Below are positions 8,592-17,367 of a stretch of 49,448 nucleotides of DNA, one piece after another (within the stretch, counting starts at the first letter, position 1; each line of letters starts with the position of its first letter). The stretch is from contig NZ_CALXYQ010000023.1 in the NCBI RefSeq assembly GCF_944393015.1, forward strand, positions 1-49,448, written 5' to 3'. A program made the position numbers and the translations under genes. This DNA comes from an uncultured Brachyspira sp. (GTDB taxonomy: Bacteria > Spirochaetota > Brachyspiria > Brachyspirales > Brachyspiraceae). The notes below the pieces were generated by a model, which had not been told where the DNA came from, did no database searches, and saw only the letters and a program-made list of their open reading frames with translations.

Positions 8592-9065
8592 ATGTTTTTC
8601 CCTATTTTTGTAAATGTAAATAATTGCTTAGTTATAGGCGCAGGCAATGTAGCACTTAGAAAGATAAATAAGCTTTTAAAATATAATTGCAATATAACAG
8701 TTATGTCAAAATATATATTAGATGATATATTAAATTTATATGATTCAAATAAAGATAAAATAAAATTAATAACAAGAGAATTTAATTTCAATAATAATGA
8801 TGATTTAAAAGAAATAGAAAAATATTTTTTGATTATAGCCGCCACTAATGATAGAGATTTAAATAATAAAATTTCAGAATATTGTATTGATAAAAATATA
8901 TTAGTCAATAATATATCCTCAAAAAATAATATGAATGCAAGATTTTGCACTATCATTGAAAATCAAAATTATTCTGTAGGTATATCTGCCAATGGAAAAG
9001 TATCAGATGCTTTAAAGTTAAAAATGGAAATTAATAAATTATTTAATGATATTGATACAAATTAA
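8592..9065 (+). CDS. sirC: precorrin-2 dehydrogenase (SirC / CysG N-terminal type), short form
   Basis: 157 residues. The N-terminal Rossmann fold is clear: FPIFVNVNNCLVIGAGNVALRK, followed by the IIAATNDRDLNNKISEYC and VNNISSKNN segments that typify SirC/Met8/CysG-B. This domain oxidises precorrin-2 to sirohydrochlorin with NAD+. It is shorter than the roughly 200 residues of stand-alone SirC, so most of the C-terminal helical region is missing. Iron insertion would then fall to the CbiK-type chelatase at 21000-21758. It follows hemB by 10 nt, but no good Shine-Dalgarno sequence is seen. Confidence 0.82.
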   Translation: MFFPIFVNVNNCLVIGAGNVALRKINKLLKYNCNITVMSKYILDDILNLYDSNKDKIKLITREFNFNNNDDLKEIEKYFLIIAATNDRDLNNKISEYCIDKNILVNNISSKNNMNARFCTIIENQNYSVGISANGKVSDALKLKMEINKLFNDIDTN

Positions 9066-9136
9066 TTTAGTTTTAAAGAAAAAATTATACCTATACATTT
9101 AAGAAGTAATAAAAAATATTTCAAATATAAATAGTT

Positions 9137-9152
9137 TGTGATTTAAATCACA
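9137..9152 (+). promoter_or_regulatory. Crp/Fnr-type operator upstream of moeA
   Basis: A perfect palindrome TGTGA-TTTAAA-TCACA. A TATTAT -10 box starts 20 nt after it (9173-9178), placing the centre near -41, the class II activator position, with no recognisable -35 box. The same layout is found before asrA. The likely protein is the Crp/Fnr regulator at 17368-18057, whose recognition helix has the Crp-like R-E-x-x-x-R pattern. Confidence 0.8.
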
Positions 9153-9206
9153 GCATTTATATATTGTGATGTTATTATACAATTAAATGATTTGAAGGTA
9201 TATTGT

Positions 9207-10424
9207 ATGTTTGACAATGATAAATTACTAGTTAATGAAGTTCATAATATTCTTTATAAAAATAAGATATCTTTAGAAAAAGAAATAATCAATTTGAAAT
9301 ATGCCTATAAAAAAGTTATATCGAATAAATTATATTATAAGATAGATGATCCTCCTTTTAATAAAGCTGCTATGGATGGTTATGGATATTATGATAATGG
9401 CAGCATAAAATTTGAATTATTAGAAGAAATATTTTCAGCAGGCAGTAATAAAACTGATATTAATATATTAGAAAATTGCTGTATTAAAATTATGACAGGT
9501 GCTATGGTGCCTGATAATATAAATAAAATTTCAAAGTTTGAGGCTGCTGATATTGTTGAAGAAGATGGAAAAAAATATGTTTATGTAAAAGAAGAGGAAA
9601 ATTCTAATAATATCATATTAAAATCTACCAGCTCAAAAATAGGAGATTTATTATTAGATATAAAACGTCTTGATGCAGAGGACATATCAAGATTAGCTTC
9701 AAATGGTTTTTCAGAGATAGAAGTTTTTAAGAGTCCTAAAGTTGCTGTTATAAGTACCGGAAGTGAATTAATAGAAATTGGAAATAAATTAGAAATTGGA
9801 AAGATATACGATTCTAATGGCTTTCTTATAGTAAATAAATTGAAAGATATTGATATAGATTCTAAATTTTATGGCATAGTAAAAGATGAATATGATAGTT
9901 TATATTCTGTAATATCTGGAGCATTAAAAGAAAATGATATAGTAATAGTTAATGGCGGAATATCATTTGGAAATATGGATTATAGTAAGAGAGTTTTTAA
10001 TGATTTGGGTGTAGAAAAATTATGTCATGGGGTATCAATTAAGCCGGGTAAGCCTTTTTATTTTGGTGTAAAAAAAGATGGTAATAAAATAAATAAAGCA
10101 ATATTTGGAATACCTGGAAATCCTTTTGCTTCTTTGGTTTCTATAGAAAATTTTGTTAAGCCTTATATAAATAATTGTATGGGAATAAGATATGATAATT
10201 GTTTTTATAAGTTCCCATTGTATGAAAATTATAAAAGAAAAAATAGCAAAGCAGAGGAGTATTATCCAGTTGATTTTATAACTAATGATAAAGGAACATT
10301 TGTGAAGCTGTTAGATTATAAAGGCTCTTTTTATTTGCCTGCTAATATGAAGGCTCTTATGAAAATTAATATTGGCATTAATGAAATAAAGGCTTTTGAA
10401 AATGTTGAAATAAAATTTATATAA
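9207..10424 (+). CDS. moeA: molybdopterin molybdenumtransferase
   Basis: 405 residues. MoeA inserts molybdate into adenylated molybdopterin. Visible family motifs are DPPFNKAAMDGYGY near residue 45, IMTGAMVPDN, VISTGSELIEIG, YDSNGFLI, VNGGISFGNMDYS, KPGKPFYFGV and GIPGNPFASLVS, covering the linker, MogA-like and C-terminal domains in order. The ATG at 9207 is chosen over the TTG at 9192 because GAAGGT (9194-9199) is spaced for it. It is the first gene of the nitrate-reductase-type operon and lies directly behind the Crp-type operator. The molybdoenzyme gene follows after 23 nt. Confidence 0.93.
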   Translation: MFDNDKLLVNEVHNILYKNKISLEKEIINLKYAYKKVISNKLYYKIDDPPFNKAAMDGYGYYDNGSIKFELLEEIFSAGSNKTDINILENCCIKIMTGAMVPDNINKISKFEAADIVEEDGKKYVYVKEEENSNNIILKSTSSKIGDLLLDIKRLDAEDISRLASNGFSEIEVFKSPKVAVISTGSELIEIGNKLEIGKIYDSNGFLIVNKLKDIDIDSKFYGIVKDEYDSLYSVISGALKENDIVIVNGGISFGNMDYSKRVFNDLGVEKLCHGVSIKPGKPFYFGVKKDGNKINKAIFGIPGNPFASLVSIENFVKPYINNCMGIRYDNCFYKFPLYENYKRKNSKAEEYYPVDFITNDKGTFVKLLDYKGSFYLPANMKALMKINIGINEIKAFENVEIKFI

Positions 10425-10447
10425 ATAAAAATGAAGGAGTATAAAAT

Positions 10448-12532
10448 ATGAAAACAATGCAGACAACATGCAATTACTGCTCATTAGCTTGTAATTTTGA
10501 TGTTACTTCTGATGGTAAAACTATTACAAAGGTTATACCTACTAAGAATTATCCTGTTAATAAAGGTTTTTCTTGTATTAAAGGACTTAATTTAAATAAG
10601 CAGGGTCTTATGAATAGTCCTGATTCTAAGCCAAGAATAAAAGATAAAGACGGAAATGTTAAACATGTATCTTGGGAGGAAGCATTTAATTATACTGCTT
10701 CTAAATTAAAAGAGATTAAAGATAAATACGGCCCTCAGGCTATAGCTGGAATAAGTACAGGTCAGTTAGAAACAGAAGGTATGGCTATATTCGGACATGT
10801 TGTTAGAAATTTTTTGGGCGGTAATTTGGATGGAAATACGAGATTATGCATGGCTACTTCTGTAGTTGCTCATAAACAAAGTTTTGGATTTGATGCTCCT
10901 CCATATACTTTAAATGATTTTGAATTATCTGATACTATATTTTTAATTGGAGCAAATCCTATAGTGGCACATCCTATTATATGGGATAGAATAAAATTAA
11001 ATAAACTTCCTAATAAAAAAGTTATAGTTATAGATCCTAGAAAATCTGAAACAGCTAAAGAATCTGATTATTGGTATGGTTTAAAATCTAAAACAGATAT
11101 TTATTTATTCTATACTTTAGCTAATGTATTAATAGAAAAAGGCTGGATTAATGAAGAATATATAAATAATTATACAGAGAACTTTGAAGCTTATAAAGAA
11201 CATGTTAAAAACTTCCCATTAAGTAAGGCAAAAGAAAATACAGGCTTATCAGAAGAACAAGTTATGCAAATAGCTACTATGATTCATGAAGGTAAGAACG
11301 TATCATTTTGGTGGACTATGGGAGTTAATCAAGGATATCAGGCTGTACGCACTGCTCAATCTATAATTAATTTAGCACTTATGACTGGAAATATTGGGAG
11401 ACCAGGCACAGGAGCAAATTCTATAACAGGACAATGTAATGCTATGGGTTCAAGGGCATTTAGTAATACAGCAGGATTGTATGGAGGCGGTGATTTTGAT
11501 AACCCTAAGAGAAGAGAGGCTGTATCCAAAGCTTTGGGTATAGAAGAAAAATGGCTTCCTAATGCTCCTACTATTACATATAATGCAATTATAGAAAAAG
11601 CTATTGCCGGTGAAATAAAAGCTCTTTGGATATGCTGTACTAATCCTAGACATTCTTGGACTAATAATGAAACATTTAAAAAAGCTATTGAGAATTTAGA
11701 ATTATTTATAGTTCAGGATATATACGATGATACAGACAGTTCAAAGATTTGCGATGTTTATTTCCCTGTAACTTCCGGACTTTATAAAGAGGGCGTCATA
11801 ATCAATACAGAAAGAAGATTATCTAAATTACGTCCTGTACTTACAGAAAAAAATGGTAAATTGACTGATTATGAAGTATTTTACAAGATGGGCGAAGCTT
11901 TAGGTATGGGTGATTTATTAAAAGGATGGGAAACTCCTAGAGATGCATTTGAATTAATGAAAAAATGCAGTAAGGGTATGCCTTGTGATATTACAGGTGT
12001 AGATTATGATGCTTTGAATGATTCTCCTGGAATACAGTGGCCTTATCCGGAAGGAAGTGCACCTCTCACTAATAATGAAAGAAGACTTTTTGAAAATAAT
12101 CAATATTATACTCCTAATAAAAAAGCTAAATTTATGTTTGAAATGCCTATAGAAAATCCTGTTCAATGCAGTGAAAAATATCCTTATATATTAAATACAG
12201 GAAGAGGCACAGTAGGTCAATGGCATACTCAAACTAGAACAAGAGAATTGGATGTTGTTAATGATGTAGCTGTGAAGGATGCTTATATTTATATAAGTGA
12301 TGCTATGGCAAAGAATAAAGGAATTAATAATTTTGATGCCGTTGAAGTGGAATCTATAAATGGTCAGACAAGAAGATTTATTGCTTTTGTAACAGATTCT
12401 CTTTCTGAAAATCAATTGTATGCTCCTATACACTATATAGAAACTAATGCCTTAACACCTAGTGTATATGATACTTATTCAAAAGAACCATCATATAAAT
12501 CAACACCGGTAAATATAAAAAAGGCTATATAA
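10448..12532 (+). CDS. nitrate-reductase-type molybdopterin oxidoreductase, catalytic subunit
   Basis: 694 residues of the DMSO-reductase superfamily. An N-terminal [4Fe-4S] motif uses C8, C11, C15 and C43. The molybdenum ligand is probably Cys134 in TRLCMATSV, as in Nap/Nas nitrate reductases, followed by DAPPYTLNDFELSD. Further Nas-like blocks are FWWTMGVNQGYQAVRT, TGNIGRPGTG, SITGQCNAMG and the molybdopterin-binding domain TGRGTVGQWHTQTRTREL near the C-terminus. There is no Tat signal, so it is cytoplasmic. Its neighbours, a four-cluster ferredoxin and an FAD reductase, match the soluble three-gene nitrate reductase of Clostridium perfringens. Nitrate as substrate is inferred, not shown; selenate or another oxyanion remains possible. 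Confidence 0.85.
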   Translation: MKTMQTTCNYCSLACNFDVTSDGKTITKVIPTKNYPVNKGFSCIKGLNLNKQGLMNSPDSKPRIKDKDGNVKHVSWEEAFNYTASKLKEIKDKYGPQAIAGISTGQLETEGMAIFGHVVRNFLGGNLDGNTRLCMATSVVAHKQSFGFDAPPYTLNDFELSDTIFLIGANPIVAHPIIWDRIKLNKLPNKKVIVIDPRKSETAKESDYWYGLKSKTDIYLFYTLANVLIEKGWINEEYINNYTENFEAYKEHVKNFPLSKAKENTGLSEEQVMQIATMIHEGKNVSFWWTMGVNQGYQAVRTAQSIINLALMTGNIGRPGTGANSITGQCNAMGSRAFSNTAGLYGGGDFDNPKRREAVSKALGIEEKWLPNAPTITYNAIIEKAIAGEIKALWICCTNPRHSWTNNETFKKAIENLELFIVQDIYDDTDSSKICDVYFPVTSGLYKEGVIINTERRLSKLRPVLTEKNGKLTDYEVFYKMGEALGMGDLLKGWETPRDAFELMKKCSKGMPCDITGVDYDALNDSPGIQWPYPEGSAPLTNNERRLFENNQYYTPNKKAKFMFEMPIENPVQCSEKYPYILNTGRGTVGQWHTQTRTRELDVVNDVAVKDAYIYISDAMAKNKGINNFDAVEVESINGQTRRFIAFVTDSLSENQLYAPIHYIETNALTPSVYDTYSKEPSYKSTPVNIKKAI

Positions 12533-12551
12533 AAACTAAAAAGGAGTGAAT

Positions 12552-12968
12552 ATGAAACCTATAAAAAGAATAGCAATAGATAGAGATAAATGCATAGGCT
12601 GTTTAACTTGTGTAAGTGCATGTATAGTTGCTCATGACGGAGAAGAACCAAGAAACAGAGTTGTTATAAGCAGTAATTATAAAAACTCTCCTATATTTTG
12701 CCGTAACTGTGATTTGCCTGAATGCGTATATACTTGTATGTCCGGTGCAATGAAAAAAGATCCTAAAACCGGATATGTAACTTATGATAAAAATCAATGT
12801 GCCAGCTGTTATATGTGTATAATGGCTTGTCCTTATGGTGTATTAAAAGAGGATAGTTTAACAAAAACTGAAATTCTTAAATGTGATATGTGTGAAAATT
12901 ATGAAGACGGTTCTCAATGTGTTAAAAAATGTCCTATGAAAGCCATCACTTTAGAGGAGGTAAAATAA
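12552..12968 (+). CDS. four-cluster ferredoxin-type electron transfer subunit
   Basis: 138 residues with sixteen cysteines in four [4Fe-4S] motifs of the DmsB/CooF/HycB type: CIGCLTCVSAC near the N-terminus, CRNCDLPECVYTC, CASCYMCIMAC and finally CDMC...CVKKC. It would pass electrons from the FAD oxidoreductase encoded next to the molybdoenzyme. The ATG at 12552 is used, since AAGGAG at 12541-12546 serves it and overlaps the GTG two codons upstream. Its stop overlaps the next ATG by one base (TAATG), a sign of translational coupling. Confidence 0.9.
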   Translation: MKPIKRIAIDRDKCIGCLTCVSACIVAHDGEEPRNRVVISSNYKNSPIFCRNCDLPECVYTCMSGAMKKDPKTGYVTYDKNQCASCYMCIMACPYGVLKEDSLTKTEILKCDMCENYEDGSQCVKKCPMKAITLEEVK

Positions 12969-14200
12969 TGAAATATCTTATATTAGGTGCTTCTGCCTCA
13001 GGTTTAAATGGGGCTCGCGAACTTAGAATGCTAGATAAAAATGCAGATATTACTTTGGTATCTGTAGACGATAAAATATATTCAAGATGTATGCTCCATT
13101 ATTATATAAGCGGAAAAAGAAATGAAGAGTCATTAAATTTTATGCCTAAAAATTTTTTCTCTGATTATAATATAAAATGGATAAATAATACTAAAGCTGT
13201 ATCATTAGATGCTGATAAAAAGACAGTTAAGCTTTCTAATGGAAATGAAGAAAATTATGATAAATTATTATTGGCTACAGGTGCTTCCAGTACAATTCCT
13301 CCTATAGAAAATTTAAGAGAGGCTAATAATGTTGTAGGCGTTAGAACTCTTGATGACTGCAATAAAATAATGGAATTAGCTAAAAAGTATAAGAAAGCCG
13401 CTGTTATAGGTGCTGGTTTAATAGGTGTTGATGTTGTTAGCGGTATTTTACCTTATAATTTGGATAAGATTTCAATTATTGATATTGCTCCTTTTATCAT
13501 AAGCAAACAGTTAGATGAACATACTGCTAATGTATATCAGAATAAATTAAAAGAAAAGAATGTAGATCAATATTATTCAATGAAAGTGAAAAGAATTGAT
13601 ATTGATAATGATAAAAATCCTAGATTTATAGAATTAGAAGATGGTCAAAAAATAGAAGCAGATTTTATAGTTGTTGCTATGGGTATATCTCCTAATATTG
13701 ATTATCTTAAAAATACTGCAATAAAATTAAATGATGCTGGCGGAGTTGAGATTGATAAATATGGCAGAACAAATATTGCTGATATATATGCTGCCGGAGA
13801 TATTACTGTAACTACTGCTATATGGTCTGCTGCTGTGAAACAAGCAATAATAGCTGCTAATAATATGGTGGGAAACAGTATTGATATTGATAATTTATTT
13901 AATTTTAAATCTACAATGAATCTGTTTAATATTCCTTCTATGTCTATAGGTACTGTAATTGCTCCTGATGATTCTTATTCTGTTGAAATTTTCGATGATA
14001 AAAAAGGAAATTACAGAAAAATAGTTCATAAAGATGGAAAAATAATAGGTGCTTTACTGCAAGGTGATTTGCGTTACAGCGGTATTTTGACTCAGCTTAT
14101 TAAAGAAAATATAGATGTAACTAAAGTAAAAAAACCTTTATTTAAAATAGATTATTCAGACTTTTTTAATATAGATGAAAACTTTAAATTTGCTTTCTAA
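12968..14200 (+). CDS. FAD-dependent NAD(P)H oxidoreductase of the nitrate reductase set
   Basis: 410 residues of the pyridine nucleotide-disulphide oxidoreductase family (rubredoxin reductase/NasB N-terminal type). Seen are the FAD dinucleotide fold YLILGASASGLNGARELR, the ATG motif LLLATGASSTIPP, the NAD(P) fold AAVIGAGLIGVDVVSGI and the second FAD motif DIYAAGDITVT. It would take electrons from NAD(P)H and hand them to the ferredoxin subunit. GGAGG lies 7 nt before the ATG, and the frame overlaps the ferredoxin stop by one base. No redox-active CxxC is present, so it is not a disulphide reductase. It overlaps the mobA-mobB start by 26 bp. Confidence 0.85.
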   Translation: MKYLILGASASGLNGARELRMLDKNADITLVSVDDKIYSRCMLHYYISGKRNEESLNFMPKNFFSDYNIKWINNTKAVSLDADKKTVKLSNGNEENYDKLLLATGASSTIPPIENLREANNVVGVRTLDDCNKIMELAKKYKKAAVIGAGLIGVDVVSGILPYNLDKISIIDIAPFIISKQLDEHTANVYQNKLKEKNVDQYYSMKVKRIDIDNDKNPRFIELEDGQKIEADFIVVAMGISPNIDYLKNTAIKLNDAGGVEIDKYGRTNIADIYAAGDITVTTAIWSAAVKQAIIAANNMVGNSIDIDNLFNFKSTMNLFNIPSMSIGTVIAPDDSYSVEIFDDKKGNYRKIVHKDGKIIGALLQGDLRYSGILTQLIKENIDVTKVKKPLFKIDYSDFFNIDENFKFAF

Positions 14201-15278
14201 TATAAATATATCTACTGTGATATTATGCGGAGGTAAAAGCTCTAGATTTAATTTTAATGATAAAGCTTTACTTAAGTATGATAATAACAAAAATTTTTTA
14301 GAGAAAATCATTTCAGAATGCAAAGGAGATGTATTTCTATCGGTGGATAATACTGATAAATACAAATCCTTTTTTTCTGGAAGTAATATAAAAGTTATAG
14401 AAGATATTTATAAAGATATAGGTGCTTTGGGCGGTATTTATAGTTCTTTTAAAAATATTGAGTCAGATTATATACAATTTTTAAGCTGTGATACTCCTAC
14501 TATTAGTTATGATTTTATTGATTATATGATTAGTATGGCAGATGAATATCATGATGCTTTCATACCTGTTTATCAGGGAAATGTTTATTTTTTATGCGGT
14601 ATATATTCTAAAAATATATTATCTGTAATAAATGAAAATATTGATAATAAAGAATATAGCATAAAAAAATTGATAGATAAGATTAAAGTTAAATATATTG
14701 ATTTGAAATATACAAAATTTAAATTATTTAATATTAATACTTTAGAAGATTATTTATCATTTCAAAAGAGTATGCCTCAATATTTTGCTGTTTGCGGTAA
14801 AAGGAATTGCGGTAAAACAGATTTAATTTGTAAATTAATAAAAGAATTTGTTAATATTGGAAAAACAGTTGCTGTAATAAAACATACTTCTCATGATCAT
14901 TCTTTTGATGCTCAAGGAAAAGATACTTATAATTTTAAGGAGAGTGGGGCAAAAGCAGCTTTAATATATTCTCCTCTAAAATATATGATGGTTCAAGATT
15001 ATGAAAAAAGCGTCAATGAAAATGATGATCTTAGTAATTTTATAGATAAGATGAAAGGATATGATCTTATAATATTAGAGGGTTTTAAACATATTAACAA
15101 TATACCAAAAATAGAAGTGTTTAGATCTAGTGTTTCAGATAAGCCGTTTTGTGATGATAAATCTATAATGGCATTAGTTACTGATAATTTAAGCTATAAA
15201 ACAGATCTTCCTATACTCAATATAAATGATATTTCTTCTATAATGAATTTTATAATATCAAATATAATAACAATTTAA
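14175..15278 (+). CDS. mobAB: MobA-MobB fusion: molybdenum cofactor guanylyltransferase plus MobB GTPase
   Basis: 367 residues. Residues about 12-195 are MobA-like (VILCGGKSSRFNFNDKALL, IGALGGIYSSF, FLSCDTPTIS), which attaches GMP to Mo-molybdopterin to make the dinucleotide cofactor used by the preceding molybdoenzyme. From about residue 200 a MobB domain follows, with P-loop VCGKRNCGKT, then KHTSHDHSFD and KDTYNFKESGA. The two are separate genes in E. coli. The MobA loop reads GGKSSRFNFNDKALL, slightly different from the usual GGxSxRMGxDK. The ATG lies inside the previous gene with no clear ribosome-binding site; a TTG at 14190 is an alternative start. Confidence 0.88.
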   Translation: MKTLNLLSNINISTVILCGGKSSRFNFNDKALLKYDNNKNFLEKIISECKGDVFLSVDNTDKYKSFFSGSNIKVIEDIYKDIGALGGIYSSFKNIESDYIQFLSCDTPTISYDFIDYMISMADEYHDAFIPVYQGNVYFLCGIYSKNILSVINENIDNKEYSIKKLIDKIKVKYIDLKYTKFKLFNINTLEDYLSFQKSMPQYFAVCGKRNCGKTDLICKLIKEFVNIGKTVAVIKHTSHDHSFDAQGKDTYNFKESGAKAALIYSPLKYMMVQDYEKSVNENDDLSNFIDKMKGYDLIILEGFKHINNIPKIEVFRSSVSDKPFCDDKSIMALVTDNLSYKTDLPILNINDISSIMNFIISNIITI

Positions 15279-15304
15279 TACTTAATTGTAAAAGGAGTTT
15301 AAGT

Positions 15305-16255
15305 ATGAGTAAATTAAAAGGATTGCCTATAGGTTTTGTTGGAACATGTGTAGGATTAGCTACATTATCAAATGTTTATAATCTATTAGGTTTCAGTTGG
15401 GTAAGACATGTATGTATGTGTTTAGCTGGATTTGCAGCTATATTAGGTATATTGAAAGTTATATTATTTTTTCCTAAAGTACAAGAGGAATATAAAAGCG
15501 GAGTTTTAGCTGCAATGTATACCACAATAACAATGAATACTATGTTATTTGGTACTTATATTGCCGGATATAATCCTGCTATTGGTAAAGCTATATTTTT
15601 AGCAGGCGTATTTGTTCATATGGCTATGATATTATGCTATACTACATACCATATAATTATGAATCTTAAAGTAGAATTTTTACTTCCTTCATATTTTGTA
15701 ACTTATAATGGTCTTTTAGTTTCTACAGTTGCAGGAATTAATATGCTTCCTCCTAAACTTGCAATGGGTATAACTTTTTACGGAATAGGTGTTTATGTTC
15801 TTATATTAATATTTTTAATACCAAGAATAATAACAAAACCTATACCTGCCAATTTTGTTCAGACTAAAACAGTATTATTAGCACCTTGTTCTTTATGTTT
15901 GGTGAGTTATTTAAATTTTAATAATGTAGAAAGTTTAAAAATGTATTTTAATCCTATTATAGCATTAGTATTATATATTTGTGTTTTATTAACATTTATA
16001 TATATATTGTTTAATATATTTAAATTTTTTGAAAATGGATTTACTCCCTTATTTGGAGCTTTAACATTCCCTATGGCTATAGGTACTTTGGCAGGATATA
16101 GAGCAGGAGCATTCTTTACTCCTATTGAAGCTTATAAATCTTTAGGAATACTAGCAGCAAATGTTACAGGTTTTCAATTATTAATATCATCTACTTTTAT
16201 GTGCTTAGTATTTTTTAATTTTGTAAAAATGTATTTGCATTCTAATAAAGCCTAA
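15305..16255 (+). CDS. TDT-family membrane transporter or anion channel (TehA/SLAC1/Ssu1 type)
   Basis: 316 residues, almost all hydrophobic, with about ten membrane segments. The start GLPIGFVGTCVGLATLSNVY and the late FGALTFPMAIGTLAGYRAG resemble the tellurite-resistance/dicarboxylate transporter (TDT) family, whose members include the TehA and SLAC1 anion channels and the Ssu1 sulfite exporter. It sits 26 nt after mobA-mobB with its own AAAAGGAG, so it is the last gene of the nitrate-type operon, and a terminator follows. Context suggests passage of nitrate, nitrite or sulfite. The substrate is inference only. Confidence 0.75.
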   Translation: MSKLKGLPIGFVGTCVGLATLSNVYNLLGFSWVRHVCMCLAGFAAILGILKVILFFPKVQEEYKSGVLAAMYTTITMNTMLFGTYIAGYNPAIGKAIFLAGVFVHMAMILCYTTYHIIMNLKVEFLLPSYFVTYNGLLVSTVAGINMLPPKLAMGITFYGIGVYVLILIFLIPRIITKPIPANFVQTKTVLLAPCSLCLVSYLNFNNVESLKMYFNPIIALVLYICVLLTFIYILFNIFKFFENGFTPLFGALTFPMAIGTLAGYRAGAFFTPIEAYKSLGILAANVTGFQLLISSTFMCLVFFNFVKMYLHSNKA

Positions 16256-16277
16256 ATTATACCATAAAATTATGTAT

Positions 16278-16323
16278 ATAGATTATTCATAAATTATTTT
16301 TTAATTTTTTATGAATAATCTAT
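16278..16323. terminator. bidirectional terminator between the TDT gene and hemC
   Basis: A perfect 16-bp inverted repeat (16278-16293 with 16308-16323) with an A/T-rich loop lies between two convergent genes. T-runs are in the loop rather than after the stem, and the right arm covers the hemC stop codon. Confidence 0.65.
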
Positions 16324-17240
16324 TGATTTATATTCATTTGAATTTTTTTATTTATTTTATCATATAGTTTTTTTGCTAATTCATTTTTCTCTTTTACTTC
16401 ATCAAGAGAAACTTTATCTCTATAATTATTGCCATTGCAGAAAAAATTTCCATGAAGTATTATATTATCATCTTTAATCTCTGCATAACATCCTACAGGA
16501 GAATTACATCCGCTGTCAAATAAACATGCAAAAGTTCTTTCTATATCGACTAATTCTCTTATACTTCTATCATCTATCATTTTTAGCATATCTATCATTT
16601 CATAGTCATCTTCTCGGCATTGAACGCATAAAGCTCCCTGTCCAGGTGCAGGAAGTATATCCTCTATAGAAAAATATTGAGTTATGAGATTTTCTAAATT
16701 TAATCTTTTCATTGCAGCCGAAGCTAATATTAAAGCATCATAATCTTGTGTTTGAAGTTTTTTTAATCTTGTATGTATATTTCCTCGTATGGGTTTTATT
16801 ATTATATCATCTCTAAGCAGCTGTATAGAGCTTGATCTTCTTAAAGAAGTTGTGCCTAATATAGAGCCTTTTTTTAGATCATTAAATTTGATATTATTTT
16901 TTGATATTAAAACATCTCTAGGATCTTCTCTTTCAGGTATAGATGCATATATCAATCCTTTAGTATTTACAGTTGTCATATCTTTCATAGAATGAACAGC
17001 AAAATCTATTTTTTTATTTAATAATGCTTCTTCTATTTCTTTGGTAAATGCACCTTTTAGAGATTTTTCTTTACTATTTGGATTTTCTATTAAATGTATA
17101 TCTCCGCTTGTGGTTATCTTTTCTATATTTATTTCTATGTCTTTAAATTTATCTTTTAATTTATTTATAATTATATTAGTTTGTGTTATTGCAAGCTCAC
17201 TTGATCTGCTTCCTACAATGAATTTTTTTTTCATTTCCAT
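16320..17240 (-). CDS. hemC: hydroxymethylbilane synthase (porphobilinogen deaminase)
   Basis: About 306 residues. It joins four porphobilinogens into hydroxymethylbilane, the step between hemB and hemD. Motifs present: FIVGSRSSELAITQT at the start, DFAVHSMKDMTT, PREDPRDVLIS (here EREDPRDVLIS), GTTSLRRSSSIQLL, IRGNIHTRLKKL, LPAPGQGALCVQCR and GCNSPVG, whose Cys carries the dipyrromethane cofactor. The ATG at 17240 is chosen; a TTG four codons upstream and an ATG two codons downstream are alternatives. The gene is on the opposite strand to the rest of the siroheme genes, inserted between the nitrate-type and sulfite operons. Confidence 0.95.
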   Translation of the reverse strand: MEMKKKFIVGSRSSELAITQTNIIINKLKDKFKDIEINIEKITTSGDIHLIENPNSKEKSLKGAFTKEIEEALLNKKIDFAVHSMKDMTTVNTKGLIYASIPEREDPRDVLISKNNIKFNDLKKGSILGTTSLRRSSSIQLLRDDIIIKPIRGNIHTRLKKLQTQDYDALILASAAMKRLNLENLITQYFSIEDILPAPGQGALCVQCREDDYEMIDMLKMIDDRSIRELVDIERTFACLFDSGCNSPVGCYAEIKDDNIILHGNFFCNGNNYRDKVSLDEVKEKNELAKKLYDKINKKIQMNINQ

Positions 17241-17367
17241 AGGTAATTCCAATTATTAGAAAATATTTTTAGTTATTCGATAGTCGATTTATTTTAGCAA
17301 TTTATTATTTTTTTATCAATACTTATTGACTTTTTTTAATATCATTATATTGTTTAAATAACAGTTT

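Noticed and set aside
8567-8956. Minus-strand 129-codon frame over the sirC-like gene
   Set aside because: The plus strand encodes a recognisable Rossmann protein in operon context; the antisense frame resembles no family.
17326-17351. Promoter of the Crp/Fnr gene
   Set aside because: TTGACT and TATATT are only 14 nt apart.
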